Origin: Verrucomicrobiota bacterium
Lineage (GTDB): Bacteria; Verrucomicrobiota; Verrucomicrobiia; Opitutales; UBA953
DNA: 56,446 nucleotides
Reading direction: 5' to 3'
Assembly: GCA_016871415.1 (NCBI GenBank)
Contig: VHDL01000015.1
Span: 1 to 56,446, forward strand
Both the position numbers and the translations under genes were made by a program. The notes below the pieces were generated by a model, which worked only from the letters and a program-made list of their open reading frames with translations, was not told where the DNA came from and made no database searches. Below, piece by piece: positions 33,980 through 42,878 of the stretch. How positions within the stretch are numbered: the stretch's first letter is position 1; every line of letters starts with the position of its first letter.

Positions 33980-36900
33980 TCAGTCGATGAAGTTAAATTC
34001 GTTGCTCTGCAGGAGGATCTGCGCGAGGGCGGACCACGGAGACTGCGGGTCGGGCTTCAGGGCGAAGTCGCGGGCGGCGGAGGCGACGGTCTCGCCCGTG
34101 GCGGCCGACTTGACGACGGGCGTCCAAAGGAAGCCGTCGCTGTTGGAATCGCCATGGCAGTCCACGACGAAGAAGAGCTCTTCACCCGACGCGAGCGAGA
34201 CCTTGGGCAGGAGTGTCCTGGTCGGCACGTCGCCGGGGACGATCCACTCCTTGAGCACGCCCTGGCGGTCGGTGGCGATCCGCGCACGCACGCCCTTGCT
34301 GTTCTTGGAGGTCACATGCACCTCGCCTTTGACGGAGAAGGCGCCGCCCCCGCCGGAAGACCAGCGTCGCACCGAGCCCGTCATCACGTCGCCGCCGGGG
34401 TGCCCGCCGCGCGGGGTCACCGACATGAAGCCTGAGGTCTTGTTCGGATACTTCGCCTCAGGGGAGTGGCGGTCCCTCTCCTGGTGGGCCATGGGGGTGA
34501 AGCGCATCTTCTTGGCGGCATCGTCCCAGTTGCCGAAGCCGCTCAGCCAGAACGCCGGAGGAGGCTCCTTGCCGACGGCTTCGAGGAATTCGGCGGCGGC
34601 GTTCTGCTCCGACGGGGAGGGTCGCCGTGCGAGCGCCAGCCGATAGAGTTCGGAGATTCTGGCGGTCGGGTCCGTCTCCTTGGCCGTGCGGGCGGCGAGC
34701 GCGTCGGCCTGAGCTCGGCCGAAGGGATGGTTCATCATCCAGAGCGCCTGCTGCGGCGTGGTGGTCTGGTTGCGTTTCGCGACGTGGAAGTCAGGGTTCG
34801 CGAAGTCGAAGGTGCGGAAGACCGCGGGCAGGTTCTGGCGGTCGATGTGGCTGTAGAGCGTACGTCGCGGGTTGGAGAAGTCCTTGATTAGGTCGAAGGG
34901 CTGGCCGCCGACGCGTGCGTCGAGCCGGCCGGCGGCGCGCAGGACGGAGTCTCGCATGGCCTCGAAGTCGAGTCGGCGGCGGTTCATGCGCCACATCAGG
35001 CGGTTCTCGGGGTCCTTGGCATAGGCGCGGTCGTCATGGGAGGACGCCTGACGGAAGGCCGAGGAAACGACCATGGACCGGATCAACCGCTTCATCGACC
35101 AGCCGTCCTCCATGAAGGTGCGGCTGAGGTGGTCGAAGAGGGCGTGCTGGACGGGGCGGGGGGTGCGCACGCCGAAGTCGCTGGGGCTGTCGACGAAGCC
35201 TTGGCCGAAGACCTCGGTCCAGATTCGGTTGACCATCACGCGGGACGTGAGCGGATTGGAGGCCGAGGCGATCGCGTTGGCCAGCTCACGTCGACCGCTG
35301 CCCTCCGTGAACTCCTTGCGGGGCCCCTGGGTCAGGATCTCCAGGAACTGCCGGGGCACCTTGCGTCCTTGGCGTGAAGGGCTGCCGCGCAGGAGGATGA
35401 CGCCCTGCACCGGCTTGGACTTGTCCTGGATCACCATGGCGCGAGGGGGCGCGTCGGGGCTGGTGGCCTTGAAGGACTCGATGTCGACCTCGAGCTTGTT
35501 CCGGGCGTTGCGGTCGGCGATGTTGTAGGTGGGGACGAGCGACGGCGCGGTCGGGGATTGCGGGCCTTCGGGCGTGCGCAGCAGCGACACCCACGCGGAG
35601 CGTTCCTTCTTGTCCGCATTCTCCGGCTTTCTGGATTCGGCGATGACGGCGGCATAGGCGGCCGTCAGCTCGGTGAATTTAGTCGGAGTCTTGCGGGCCA
35701 GCTCGGTCCGGAGCAGCGGGTCGGCGAATCGGGCCGGGTCGGCCAGGGCCGTCCGTAGTCTGGCCGGGAATTCCGCGTCGGGGACTCCGGCAAGTGCGAG
35801 CCAGGCTCCCCACACGGGGTCGGATTCCGTCAGGCGGGGCTTCAGGGCCTTGCGCCATCCTTGGAGGATGGAGACGTAGAGATTGGCCCGCTTGGCCTCC
35901 TGCGCGGCGTCAAACTTGGCGTCGCGGTGAGCCTTGATGACCAACGCCAGGTAGCCCGCCGTCTTCTCAGCGTTGAAGGAGATTTCGCGGCGGGTGCGGA
36001 TGAAGTCGTCGAGCTTGACCTGGCGCTTGCCGAGTTCCGCCTCGAAGGCCTTGGTTCCTTCGGTCGGGGTGAAGGGCTGCAGGAGCGGCTTCTCCTTGGG
36101 CTCCTCGCTGGAGTTGAAGACCGCGTGAAGGGAGTAGTAGTCAGCCGTGGGGATGGGGTCCGACTTGTGGTCGTGGCAGCGCGCGCAACCGACGGTCATC
36201 GCCTGCGTCCCGCGCATGACCACGTCGATCCGGTCGTCGATGATGTCGTGGGTGCTGTTCAGGAAGCGCCTGCCGAGGGTGATGAAGCCGAGCGCGGCGA
36301 GGTCGCGGTTGTCGGCGCCCGTGACGAGGTGGTCGGCCGCCAGCTGCAGGCGGAGGAACTGGTCGTAGGGCAGGTCGCGGTTGAAGGCGTTCACGACCCA
36401 GTCGCGGTAGGTGTAGGCGTAGGGGTAGCGGCGTTCCTCCTGGAAGACGTAGCCCTTCGTGTCGGCGTAGCGCGCGACGTCGAGCCAGTGGCGCCCCCAG
36501 CGCTCGCCGAAGGCCGGCGCGGCTATGAGCCGGTCGACCAGCTTCTCATAGGCCAGCGGATCCGGGTCCTGCACGAAGGCCGCGACCTCCTCCGGCGTGG
36601 GATTCAGGCCGTGCAGCACGTAGTAGGCGCGGCGCACCAGCGTCTCCCTGGGCGCTTCGGCGGCGAAGGAAAGCCCCGCCGCCTCGAGGTTGGCGAGCAG
36701 GAATCGGTCGATCTCGTTGCGGGCGCGGGACGCGTCCTTGGGCTGCGGCACGGCCGGACGTCCCACGGGCAGGAAGGCCCAGTGCGTGCGAGGGTCAATC
36801 GCCACGGGTCCGGTCTCCTCGGGCCAGGGCAGGCCCTGCTTCACCCATTCGGAGAGCGCGGCGATCGCCTGATCGGAGATCTTCTTGTCATCGCTCGGCA

Positions 36901-37189
36901 TCGCGGCGACCTCCTTGCCGCCGGCATGCCGGACCGCGATGATGAGCCGGCTTTGCTCCGGCTTGCCCGGGACGACGACGGGGCCGATTTCTCCTCCCTT
37001 GAGGATGAAGGCGCGTGAGTCGAGACGCAGTCCAGACTTCTGCTTCTTGGGCCCGTGGCATTCGATGCAGTTCTCGGAAAGCACCGGACGGACCTGTTTC
37101 TCGAAAAACTCGACCTGCGCTGCGGTGGGGGCGTCCGCGGCCTGAAGGGCCAGGGCCCACGGCAGGAGGATGAGGGGACGGAAAGACAT
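33980..37189 (-). CDS. PSCyt1-DUF1549-DUF1553 secreted protein, operon leader
   Basis: Taken as 1069 residues from ATG 37187-37189, because MSFRPLILLPWALALQAADA is a signal peptide; the frame is open further upstream. PSCyt1 has CIECH (41-45), KSGLRLDSRA and VVVPGKPEQSRLI. DUF1549 has CARCHDHKSDPIPTADYY. DUF1553 includes SRVMVNRIWTEVFGQGF and TTTPQQALWMMN. The last 200 residues extend past the usual end with a beta-rich lobe (about 905-1069). It appears to lead the unit 37189-25016: PSCyt1, DUF1501, esterase, FAD oxidoreductase, PSCyt1, DUF1501, with gaps of 1, 1, 4, 69 and 3 bases. Confidence 0.92.
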   Translation of the reverse strand: MSFRPLILLPWALALQAADAPTAAQVEFFEKQVRPVLSENCIECHGPKKQKSGLRLDSRAFILKGGEIGPVVVPGKPEQSRLIIAVRHAGGKEVAAMPSDDKKISDQAIAALSEWVKQGLPWPEETGPVAIDPRTHWAFLPVGRPAVPQPKDASRARNEIDRFLLANLEAAGLSFAAEAPRETLVRRAYYVLHGLNPTPEEVAAFVQDPDPLAYEKLVDRLIAAPAFGERWGRHWLDVARYADTKGYVFQEERRYPYAYTYRDWVVNAFNRDLPYDQFLRLQLAADHLVTGADNRDLAALGFITLGRRFLNSTHDIIDDRIDVVMRGTQAMTVGCARCHDHKSDPIPTADYYSLHAVFNSSEEPKEKPLLQPFTPTEGTKAFEAELGKRQVKLDDFIRTRREISFNAEKTAGYLALVIKAHRDAKFDAAQEAKRANLYVSILQGWRKALKPRLTESDPVWGAWLALAGVPDAEFPARLRTALADPARFADPLLRTELARKTPTKFTELTAAYAAVIAESRKPENADKKERSAWVSLLRTPEGPQSPTAPSLVPTYNIADRNARNKLEVDIESFKATSPDAPPRAMVIQDKSKPVQGVILLRGSPSRQGRKVPRQFLEILTQGPRKEFTEGSGRRELANAIASASNPLTSRVMVNRIWTEVFGQGFVDSPSDFGVRTPRPVQHALFDHLSRTFMEDGWSMKRLIRSMVVSSAFRQASSHDDRAYAKDPENRLMWRMNRRRLDFEAMRDSVLRAAGRLDARVGGQPFDLIKDFSNPRRTLYSHIDRQNLPAVFRTFDFANPDFHVAKRNQTTTPQQALWMMNHPFGRAQADALAARTAKETDPTARISELYRLALARRPSPSEQNAAAEFLEAVGKEPPPAFWLSGFGNWDDAAKKMRFTPMAHQERDRHSPEAKYPNKTSGFMSVTPRGGHPGGDVMTGSVRRWSSGGGGAFSVKGEVHVTSKNSKGVRARIATDRQGVLKEWIVPGDVPTRTLLPKVSLASGEELFFVVDCHGDSNSDGFLWTPVVKSAATGETVASAARDFALKPDPQSPWSALAQILLQSNEFNFID

Positions 37190-37336
37190 TCGTAAAAGAG
37201 GACACCCGGCGAAGGCGGGGGTTCCCCCAAGAAGTTGCTGGTGCCGTGCGGGATGTAAAGCACTCGGGAGGGTCGGGCGTAGGAGCATTTTGGGCGTGAA
37301 AACCCGGGCGGGGGTGATTGAGATGAACGAACCCCG
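37190..37336. other. Divergent intergenic region with a GGGGGTTCCCCC palindrome
   Basis: The 147 bases between the glycan operon and the NPCBM heme protein must contain promoters both ways. A short perfect palindrome, GGGGGTTCCCCC, lies at 37217-37228, within the likely leader of the minus-strand gene. No convincing -35/-10 pair could be assigned. Confidence 0.4.
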
Positions 37337-40300
37337 ATGAAGACGTCATCCTTGCTCAGGAATCTCACCGCTTTGGTCCTGTCCGCCGCCGGATTGGCCG
37401 CCGCAGAACCGCAGCCGGTGACGGAATCCCCCGTCATGCAGGCCAAGGACAAGGAGCGCATCGTGGAACTCCGCGGTCTGCTCAACGGCTCCAAGGAGCT
37501 CTACCTGCTGGTCTCCGACCTCGGCGCCAACGCCTGCGACTGGGCGAACTGGATCGAACCCGTGGTGGCGCTCAAGGACGGCACCAAGGTCGACCTCACC
37601 AAGCTCAAGTGGAAGGAGGTCGACTCGCTCGGCCAGACCCGCGTGGGTCGCAATTACGACGGCAAGCCCCTGGTCGTCGCCGGCAAGACCTATCAGGTCG
37701 GGATCGGGACCCACGCCAACTCCTTCATCGCCTTCGAGCTGCCGGGTCCGGGCGACGTCTTCGTCTCCAAGGTGGCCATCGATGACGGCGGCGCCATCCG
37801 CGGCGGCAAGCCCAGCTCGGCTGACGTCAAGTTCGCGGTCTTCACCCAGCGCCCCTCCAAATACAAGCCGGTCGATTTCGACTCCGGCCCGCTCGCCGTC
37901 CCGACCGAGCTCTTCACCCTGCCGGAAGGGCTCGAAGTCACCGTCTGGGCGACGTCCCCCATGATCTTCAACCCGACGAACATCGATTTCGACGAGAAGG
38001 GACGGATGTACGTCGCGGAGGGCGTCAACTACCGCAGCAAGGCCGGTCGGCGTCCGGAAGGCGACCGCATCGTGATCCTCGAGGACACGACCGGCGCGGG
38101 GAAGGCCGACAAGGTGTCCGTCTTCACGCAGGAGACCGCCCTGGTCTCGCCGCTCGGCGTGGCCCACATCGACGGCAAGGTCGTCGTCTCGCAGCCGCCG
38201 GACCTGCTCGTCTACACCGACGTCGACGGCGACGGAAAGATCGACCTCGCCAAGGGCGACCGCCGCGAGGTTCTCCTCACGGGCTTCAACGGTCGCAATC
38301 ATGACCACTCGCTGCACAGCGTGACCTTCGGACCGGACGGACGCTGGAACTTCAACCAGGGCAACACCTGCGCGCAGTTCACGGACCGTTCCGGCAAGAC
38401 CTTCCGCATCGGCAGCCCTTACAACCACGGTGAGTGGACCAAGCAGGCGGTCGACGCCCAGGCGGTGGCCGGTCTCCGCAGCGATGACGGCAACGTCTGG
38501 GTGGGCGGCTTCTCCGTGCGCATGAACAGCGACGGCACGGAGGCCCGCATCATGGGGCACAACTACCGCAACTCCTACGAGCAGTCGGTCAATTCCTTCG
38601 GCGACATGTATCAGAGCGACAACGACGACCCGCCCGCCTGCCGCGTCTCGCTGATCATGGAGGGCGGCAACGCGGGCTTCGCCTCCGCCGACGGCAAGCG
38701 TTCCTGGGGCGCCGATCGGCGTCCGGGACAGGAGACGCCCGTCGCCGAATGGCGCCAGGACGACCCGGGCACGATGCCGGCCGGCGACGTCTACGGCGGC
38801 GGTTCACCGACCGGCGTGGCCTTCTACGAGAACGGCGCCCTCGGCGATCGCTGGAACGGACTGCTCCTCGCCTGCGAAGCGGGTAAGAACGTCGTCTTCG
38901 GTTACCTGCCGAAGCCCGACGGGGCCGGCATGAAGCTCGAGCGCTTCGATTTCTTCACTTCGAACAAGGACAAGGAGTGGGCCGGTTCCGACTTCCTCGG
39001 CGGCAAGGCCACCGGGGTGCTCAAGACGCGATTCCGTCCCTCCGACGTCTGCGTGGGTCCCGACGGCGCCATCTACGTCGCCGACTGGTTCGACCCCGGC
39101 GTGGGCGGCCACGCCACGCGCGACAACGCGCTGGCCGGCACGATCTATCGCATCGCCCCCAAGGGATTCAAGTCGGTGGTGCCCAAGATCGACCTCGCCA
39201 CGACGGAAGGCCAAATCGCCGCGCTCCGCAGCCCTTCGCCCAACGTGCGTGCCGGCGGTTTCAACCGTCTCAAGGCCTCGGGTGACAAGGCGTATGACGC
39301 GGTCGCCGCGCTCCTCGCCGACGCCAATCCCTACGTGTCCTCCCGCGCCGTCTGGCTGCTCGCCCAGCTCGGCGAACGCGGCGTCGCCCGGGTCCGTCAG
39401 GAGCTCGGCTCCTCCGACGACACGCGACGTCTGGTCGCCTTCCGCGCCCTCCGCGCCGCCGGCCGTGACGTCTTCGCCCTCTGCGAGAAGATGTCGGACG
39501 ATGCTTCCCCCGCGTTGCGTCGGGAGGTCGCCCTTGCGCTCCGTGACTTCCGCACGCCCGAGGCGGTGCGGCTGCTCGTGAAGATCGCCCGCCGTTTCGA
39601 CGGCAAGGACCGTTCCTACCTGGAGGCGATCGGACTCGCCGCGACTGACCGCGAGGCCGAAGTACACGCCGCCATCGCCAAGGAGATGTCCAGTCCGGTC
39701 ATGGAATGGTCCGAGGCCTACGCCTGGCTGACCTGGCGCCTGCACCCGGCCTCGACGGTCCGTGACGTCCGAGCGCGCCTGGTGTCCGGCAAGCTCGACG
39801 AGATCACACTCAAGCGCGACCTCACCACGCTCGCCTTCACCCGCAGCGCCGAGGCCGTGGGCACGATGGCCGAACTCTCCCTCAGCAAGGACTTCCCCCA
39901 GCGTGACCTGGCCAAGTGGTGGCTGGGCAATCGCAAGGCCGGCATCTGGAAGGACCTGGACGTCGACGGCGTGGTCAAGGCGCATGGCGGTGACGCCTCC
40001 GCCGCCAAGCTCGTCGCGGCTGAACTGCCCCCCGAGCCGGTCGGCGCCAAGCCGCTCGCCTCGGTCGAGGCCATCGCCGCGCTCAAGGGTGACGTCGAAC
40101 GGGGCAGGGCGGCCGCCGCGGTCTGCGTGGCCTGCCACAAGTTCGAGGGCAAGGGCGTGGACTACGGCCCCGACCTGACGACCTACGCCAAGCAGCAGTC
40201 TCCGGAGTCGCTCATCCTGAACATCGCCCAGCCCTCCAACAACATCTCGCACGGCTTCGAAGGAACCCGCGTGGCGCTGGATGACGGCATGGTGATCACC

Positions 40301-40486
40301 GGCATGGTGCTCTCGCCCGGCGACCCGCTCATCATCAAGTCGATGGGCGGCCTGGTGCAGTCCGTGCCCCGCGCCCGCATCAAGGAGGAGAAGCCGCTGG
40401 GCCGATCCCTGATGTTCTCGCCCGCCCAGATGGGCCTGACCGAGCAGAGCGTGGCCGACATCGTCGCCTACCTGCGCAGTCTCTGA
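37337..40486 (+). CDS. PVC-type heme-binding protein with N-terminal NPCBM domain
   Basis: A 1049-residue exported protein. Signal peptide (1-23); NPCBM/NEW2-type carbohydrate-binding module at about 35-165, with LLVSDLGANACDWANWIEPV and YQVGIGTHANSFIAFEL. The sorbosone-dehydrogenase-like propeller spans about 185-620, with VDGDGKIDL-type loops; HEAT-like helices follow at about 625-880. A cytochrome c domain ends the protein, with CVACH (930-934) and RSLMFSP near the end. The binding module implies a polysaccharide or glycoside substrate; the heme passes electrons on. The start is preceded by GAACCCCG. A strong terminator follows at 40519, so it is a single-gene unit. Confidence 0.92.
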   Translation: MKTSSLLRNLTALVLSAAGLAAAEPQPVTESPVMQAKDKERIVELRGLLNGSKELYLLVSDLGANACDWANWIEPVVALKDGTKVDLTKLKWKEVDSLGQTRVGRNYDGKPLVVAGKTYQVGIGTHANSFIAFELPGPGDVFVSKVAIDDGGAIRGGKPSSADVKFAVFTQRPSKYKPVDFDSGPLAVPTELFTLPEGLEVTVWATSPMIFNPTNIDFDEKGRMYVAEGVNYRSKAGRRPEGDRIVILEDTTGAGKADKVSVFTQETALVSPLGVAHIDGKVVVSQPPDLLVYTDVDGDGKIDLAKGDRREVLLTGFNGRNHDHSLHSVTFGPDGRWNFNQGNTCAQFTDRSGKTFRIGSPYNHGEWTKQAVDAQAVAGLRSDDGNVWVGGFSVRMNSDGTEARIMGHNYRNSYEQSVNSFGDMYQSDNDDPPACRVSLIMEGGNAGFASADGKRSWGADRRPGQETPVAEWRQDDPGTMPAGDVYGGGSPTGVAFYENGALGDRWNGLLLACEAGKNVVFGYLPKPDGAGMKLERFDFFTSNKDKEWAGSDFLGGKATGVLKTRFRPSDVCVGPDGAIYVADWFDPGVGGHATRDNALAGTIYRIAPKGFKSVVPKIDLATTEGQIAALRSPSPNVRAGGFNRLKASGDKAYDAVAALLADANPYVSSRAVWLLAQLGERGVARVRQELGSSDDTRRLVAFRALRAAGRDVFALCEKMSDDASPALRREVALALRDFRTPEAVRLLVKIARRFDGKDRSYLEAIGLAATDREAEVHAAIAKEMSSPVMEWSEAYAWLTWRLHPASTVRDVRARLVSGKLDEITLKRDLTTLAFTRSAEAVGTMAELSLSKDFPQRDLAKWWLGNRKAGIWKDLDVDGVVKAHGGDASAAKLVAAELPPEPVGAKPLASVEAIAALKGDVERGRAAAAVCVACHKFEGKGVDYGPDLTTYAKQQSPESLILNIAQPSNNISHGFEGTRVALDDGMVITGMVLSPGDPLIIKSMGGLVQSVPRARIKEEKPLGRSLMFSPAQMGLTEQSVADIVAYLRSL

Positions 40487-40518
40487 TCGTCGGGTGCGGG
40501 CCGGTTGACGCTGAATTG

Positions 40519-40556
40519 AAGGGTCGGGGTCTGCGGACTCCGACCCTTTGCCTTTT
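40519..40556 (+). terminator. Rho-independent terminator after the NPCBM heme protein gene
   Basis: A nine-base-pair stem (AAGGGTCGG with CCGACCCTT), extended inward by a GTC/GAC helix, followed by TTTGCCTTTT. It starts 33 bases beyond the stop codon at 40486 and separates this gene from the DUF6797 gene. Confidence 0.85.
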
Positions 40557-40571
40557 CAGAGACGCACGCGT

Positions 40572-40591
40572 CCGAGCCTTTTTTCTGTTCC
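40572..40591 (+). promoter_or_regulatory. Shared upstream element, copy 1
   Basis: The 20 bases CCGAGCCTTTTTTCTGTTCC match 18 of 20 positions of the element at 45986-46005, also upstream of a gene for a secreted enzyme. A TAT (40609) lies 24 bases after the CTGT and could belong to a -10 box, which would place the end of this element at -35. The DUF6797 gene starts at 40628 with the leader TACCCCC. It is probably part of a promoter or operator; the binding protein is unknown. Confidence 0.5.
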
Positions 40592-40627
40592 ACGCCCGTC
40601 TCTGGTCCTATTTGTCCCGATACCCCC

Positions 40628-42874
40628 ATGCGAATTCATGCCCTTCTCTTCATACTCTCCACGGGCCTCCTCTGCGCCCAGGCCAAGAAGCCGGCGCGCA
40701 AGGTGACGCCGAAGCCGCTGGTCGAGGCGCCCGGGCGCTGGATCATGGGCACGATCGGGGTGGGGCGGGGCGCCGATGGTGCGATTGAGGCCACGGCCTA
40801 CAAGGGCGTCGCCATCCGGCTGGGTGAAGGCGGTCCCGCCTCCATCGCCTACGACCTGCGCCTCGGACGCGTGCTGGGCGGATGGTCCGGTCAGTTCACG
40901 ACGGAGATGAACCTGATGTCCCGGGGCGAGTATCCGACGGCCATGGGCCCCCATTACTTCATCACGGGCGAAGTCGCGGGCTATGCGGTCGGAGAGGACG
41001 CCGCGTCGCTTCCCGTCGCCCCGGGTTACGCCGCGTTGCCGCCTTCGGCGTTCAAGATCCGTTCCTTTGAACCCAAGGACGGTGACGGGGCGCTCATCTT
41101 CGCCACGGCTTCTGGTGATAAGGTCACGGAGCGTCCGTCGACCCTTGAGCACAACGAGGCCCGTCTGATCATCCGTCATGTCTCCGCATCCACGGCCAAG
41201 GGCGTGACCATCACGCTCTGCCGTGCGTCGGACGCCGCAAGGGTCGGCGTCCGCGGACCTGGCAGGGCCGACACGATCGACGGACAGGCCGTGTGGCGCG
41301 TGCCCGCCGGACAGGCCGAGGTCGAGATCGCCTACGCTCCGCCCCTCGCCTCCAAACCGGAAGAATGGCCCTCTCCTGAATCAAGGGTCCGCAAGGGTCG
41401 CGAGTGGAGCGGTGACGTGGTCACATCGGGCGAGCCATCGACGGACAAGACCGCGGCCTACGTCCTGGACCGCATCAAGCTTCCCGAGGAAAATCCGTGG
41501 AAGTCCCCGATGTTCACCTCGGCCCTGGACTTCCTTCCCGACGGTTCCGCGGCGGTGAGCACCTTCCACGGCGACGTCTGGATCGCCTCCGGCATCGACG
41601 AGGCCCTGCAGAAGGTCACCTGGCGACGTCATGCGGCCGGACTCTACCATCCCCTGGGACTCAAGGTCGTGAAGGGGCAGGTGCTGGTGACCTGCCGCGA
41701 CGGGGTCTGGCGGCTCGTCGACCGCGATGGCGACGGCGAGGCGGACGTCTATGAGGCGTTCAACCTCGACCTCATGGTCACGAAGAACTTCCACGAATTC
41801 GTCTTCGACCTGCAGGAGGACGCCGCAGGCAACCTTTACTTCATCAAGGCCGGGCCGGTCAGGAACGGAGGCCGCGGCTTCGACGACATCTGCGACCACC
41901 ATGGCGCGCTGCTGCGGCTGCCGCCCGACGGCTCAAGGCTCGAGGTCATCGCTACGGGCTTCCGCGCTCCCAACGGCATCGGCATCGGTCCGGACGGACG
42001 GCTCACCTCCGGAGACAATGAGGGCACCTGGACGCCCGTCTGCCGGCTGAACTGGATCAAGCAGGACGGCTTCTACGGCGTGGTCGACCTCGCGCATCGT
42101 CAGACCCCTCCGGCCGACTATGACCGCCCGCTCTGCTGGTTCCCCAAGGACGTCGACAACTCCAGCGGCGGTCAGGTCTGGGTGACTTCTGACAAGTGGG
42201 GCCCTTGGAGCGGCCGGATGCTGCACCTGAGTTATGGCACCTGCTCCCTTTTCGGCGTGCTGCCTCAGCCACTGGAGGGCGTTCCGCTGGCTCCGATCCA
42301 GGGCGGCGTCACCCGCTTCGATTTCACCTTCGACAGCGGCGCCATGCGCGCGCGATTCAGTCCGAAGGACGGCCAGCTCTATGTCACCGGCCTGCGCGGC
42401 TGGCAGACCACGGCGACACGCAACGGCGCCCTGCAGCGCGTGCGTTACACCGGCGCACCGGCCCGCATGCCCATCGCGATGACGGCGGTGAAGGGCGGGC
42501 TCCGCGTCACCTTCACCGACCCGGTCGACGTCAAGCTGGCGTCCGATCCGGCGGCCTGGAACCTCGAGGTCTGGAATTACGTCTGGTCTTCGGCCTACGG
42601 CTCTCCGGACATCTCGACCCTCGGTACGGCCGCCACGGCCACCGTGCTGGGCAACGACGGCAAGATGCAGTTCAGCAAGGAGCAGATGTCCGAGCGGAAG
42701 CACGACTCCGTCGCCGTGCGTTCGGTCAAGGTCGAGGACGGACGTACGGTCATCCTCGACATCCCCGACCTGCGTCCCGCCATGCAGACCCAGCTCAAGT
42801 ACGACCTCAGGACCGCCGACGGCAAGGAGCTCCGCGGCCAGATCATCGGCACCATCCACGCCCTCAAGGACTAG
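40628..42874 (+). CDS. Secreted DUF6797-type propeller protein without heme
   Basis: A 748-residue protein with a signal peptide (MRIHALLFILSTGLLCAQA), then a Lys/Pro-rich linker. A beta-rich N-terminal domain (about 30-265) resembles DUF6797, followed by a sorbosone/glucose-dehydrogenase-like propeller (about 275-600), with LVDRDGDGEADVYEAF, RAPNGIGIGPDGRLTSGDNEGTW and LSYGTCSLFGVLPQP. A C-terminal beta domain (about 610-748) follows. No CxxCH motif is present, so unlike its neighbour it cannot carry covalent heme; PVC relatives often do have a cytochrome domain. It may need a separate electron acceptor or may bind sugar without oxidising it. Confidence 0.82.
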   Translation: MRIHALLFILSTGLLCAQAKKPARKVTPKPLVEAPGRWIMGTIGVGRGADGAIEATAYKGVAIRLGEGGPASIAYDLRLGRVLGGWSGQFTTEMNLMSRGEYPTAMGPHYFITGEVAGYAVGEDAASLPVAPGYAALPPSAFKIRSFEPKDGDGALIFATASGDKVTERPSTLEHNEARLIIRHVSASTAKGVTITLCRASDAARVGVRGPGRADTIDGQAVWRVPAGQAEVEIAYAPPLASKPEEWPSPESRVRKGREWSGDVVTSGEPSTDKTAAYVLDRIKLPEENPWKSPMFTSALDFLPDGSAAVSTFHGDVWIASGIDEALQKVTWRRHAAGLYHPLGLKVVKGQVLVTCRDGVWRLVDRDGDGEADVYEAFNLDLMVTKNFHEFVFDLQEDAAGNLYFIKAGPVRNGGRGFDDICDHHGALLRLPPDGSRLEVIATGFRAPNGIGIGPDGRLTSGDNEGTWTPVCRLNWIKQDGFYGVVDLAHRQTPPADYDRPLCWFPKDVDNSSGGQVWVTSDKWGPWSGRMLHLSYGTCSLFGVLPQPLEGVPLAPIQGGVTRFDFTFDSGAMRARFSPKDGQLYVTGLRGWQTTATRNGALQRVRYTGAPARMPIAMTAVKGGLRVTFTDPVDVKLASDPAAWNLEVWNYVWSSAYGSPDISTLGTAATATVLGNDGKMQFSKEQMSERKHDSVAVRSVKVEDGRTVILDIPDLRPAMQTQLKYDLRTADGKELRGQIIGTIHALKD

Positions 42875-42878
42875 GAAA

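Noticed and set aside
37217-37228. GGGGGTTCCCCC palindrome as a terminator or operator
   Set aside because: Loop too small for a stable terminator hairpin and no T-run; with no second copy, an operator role cannot be supported.
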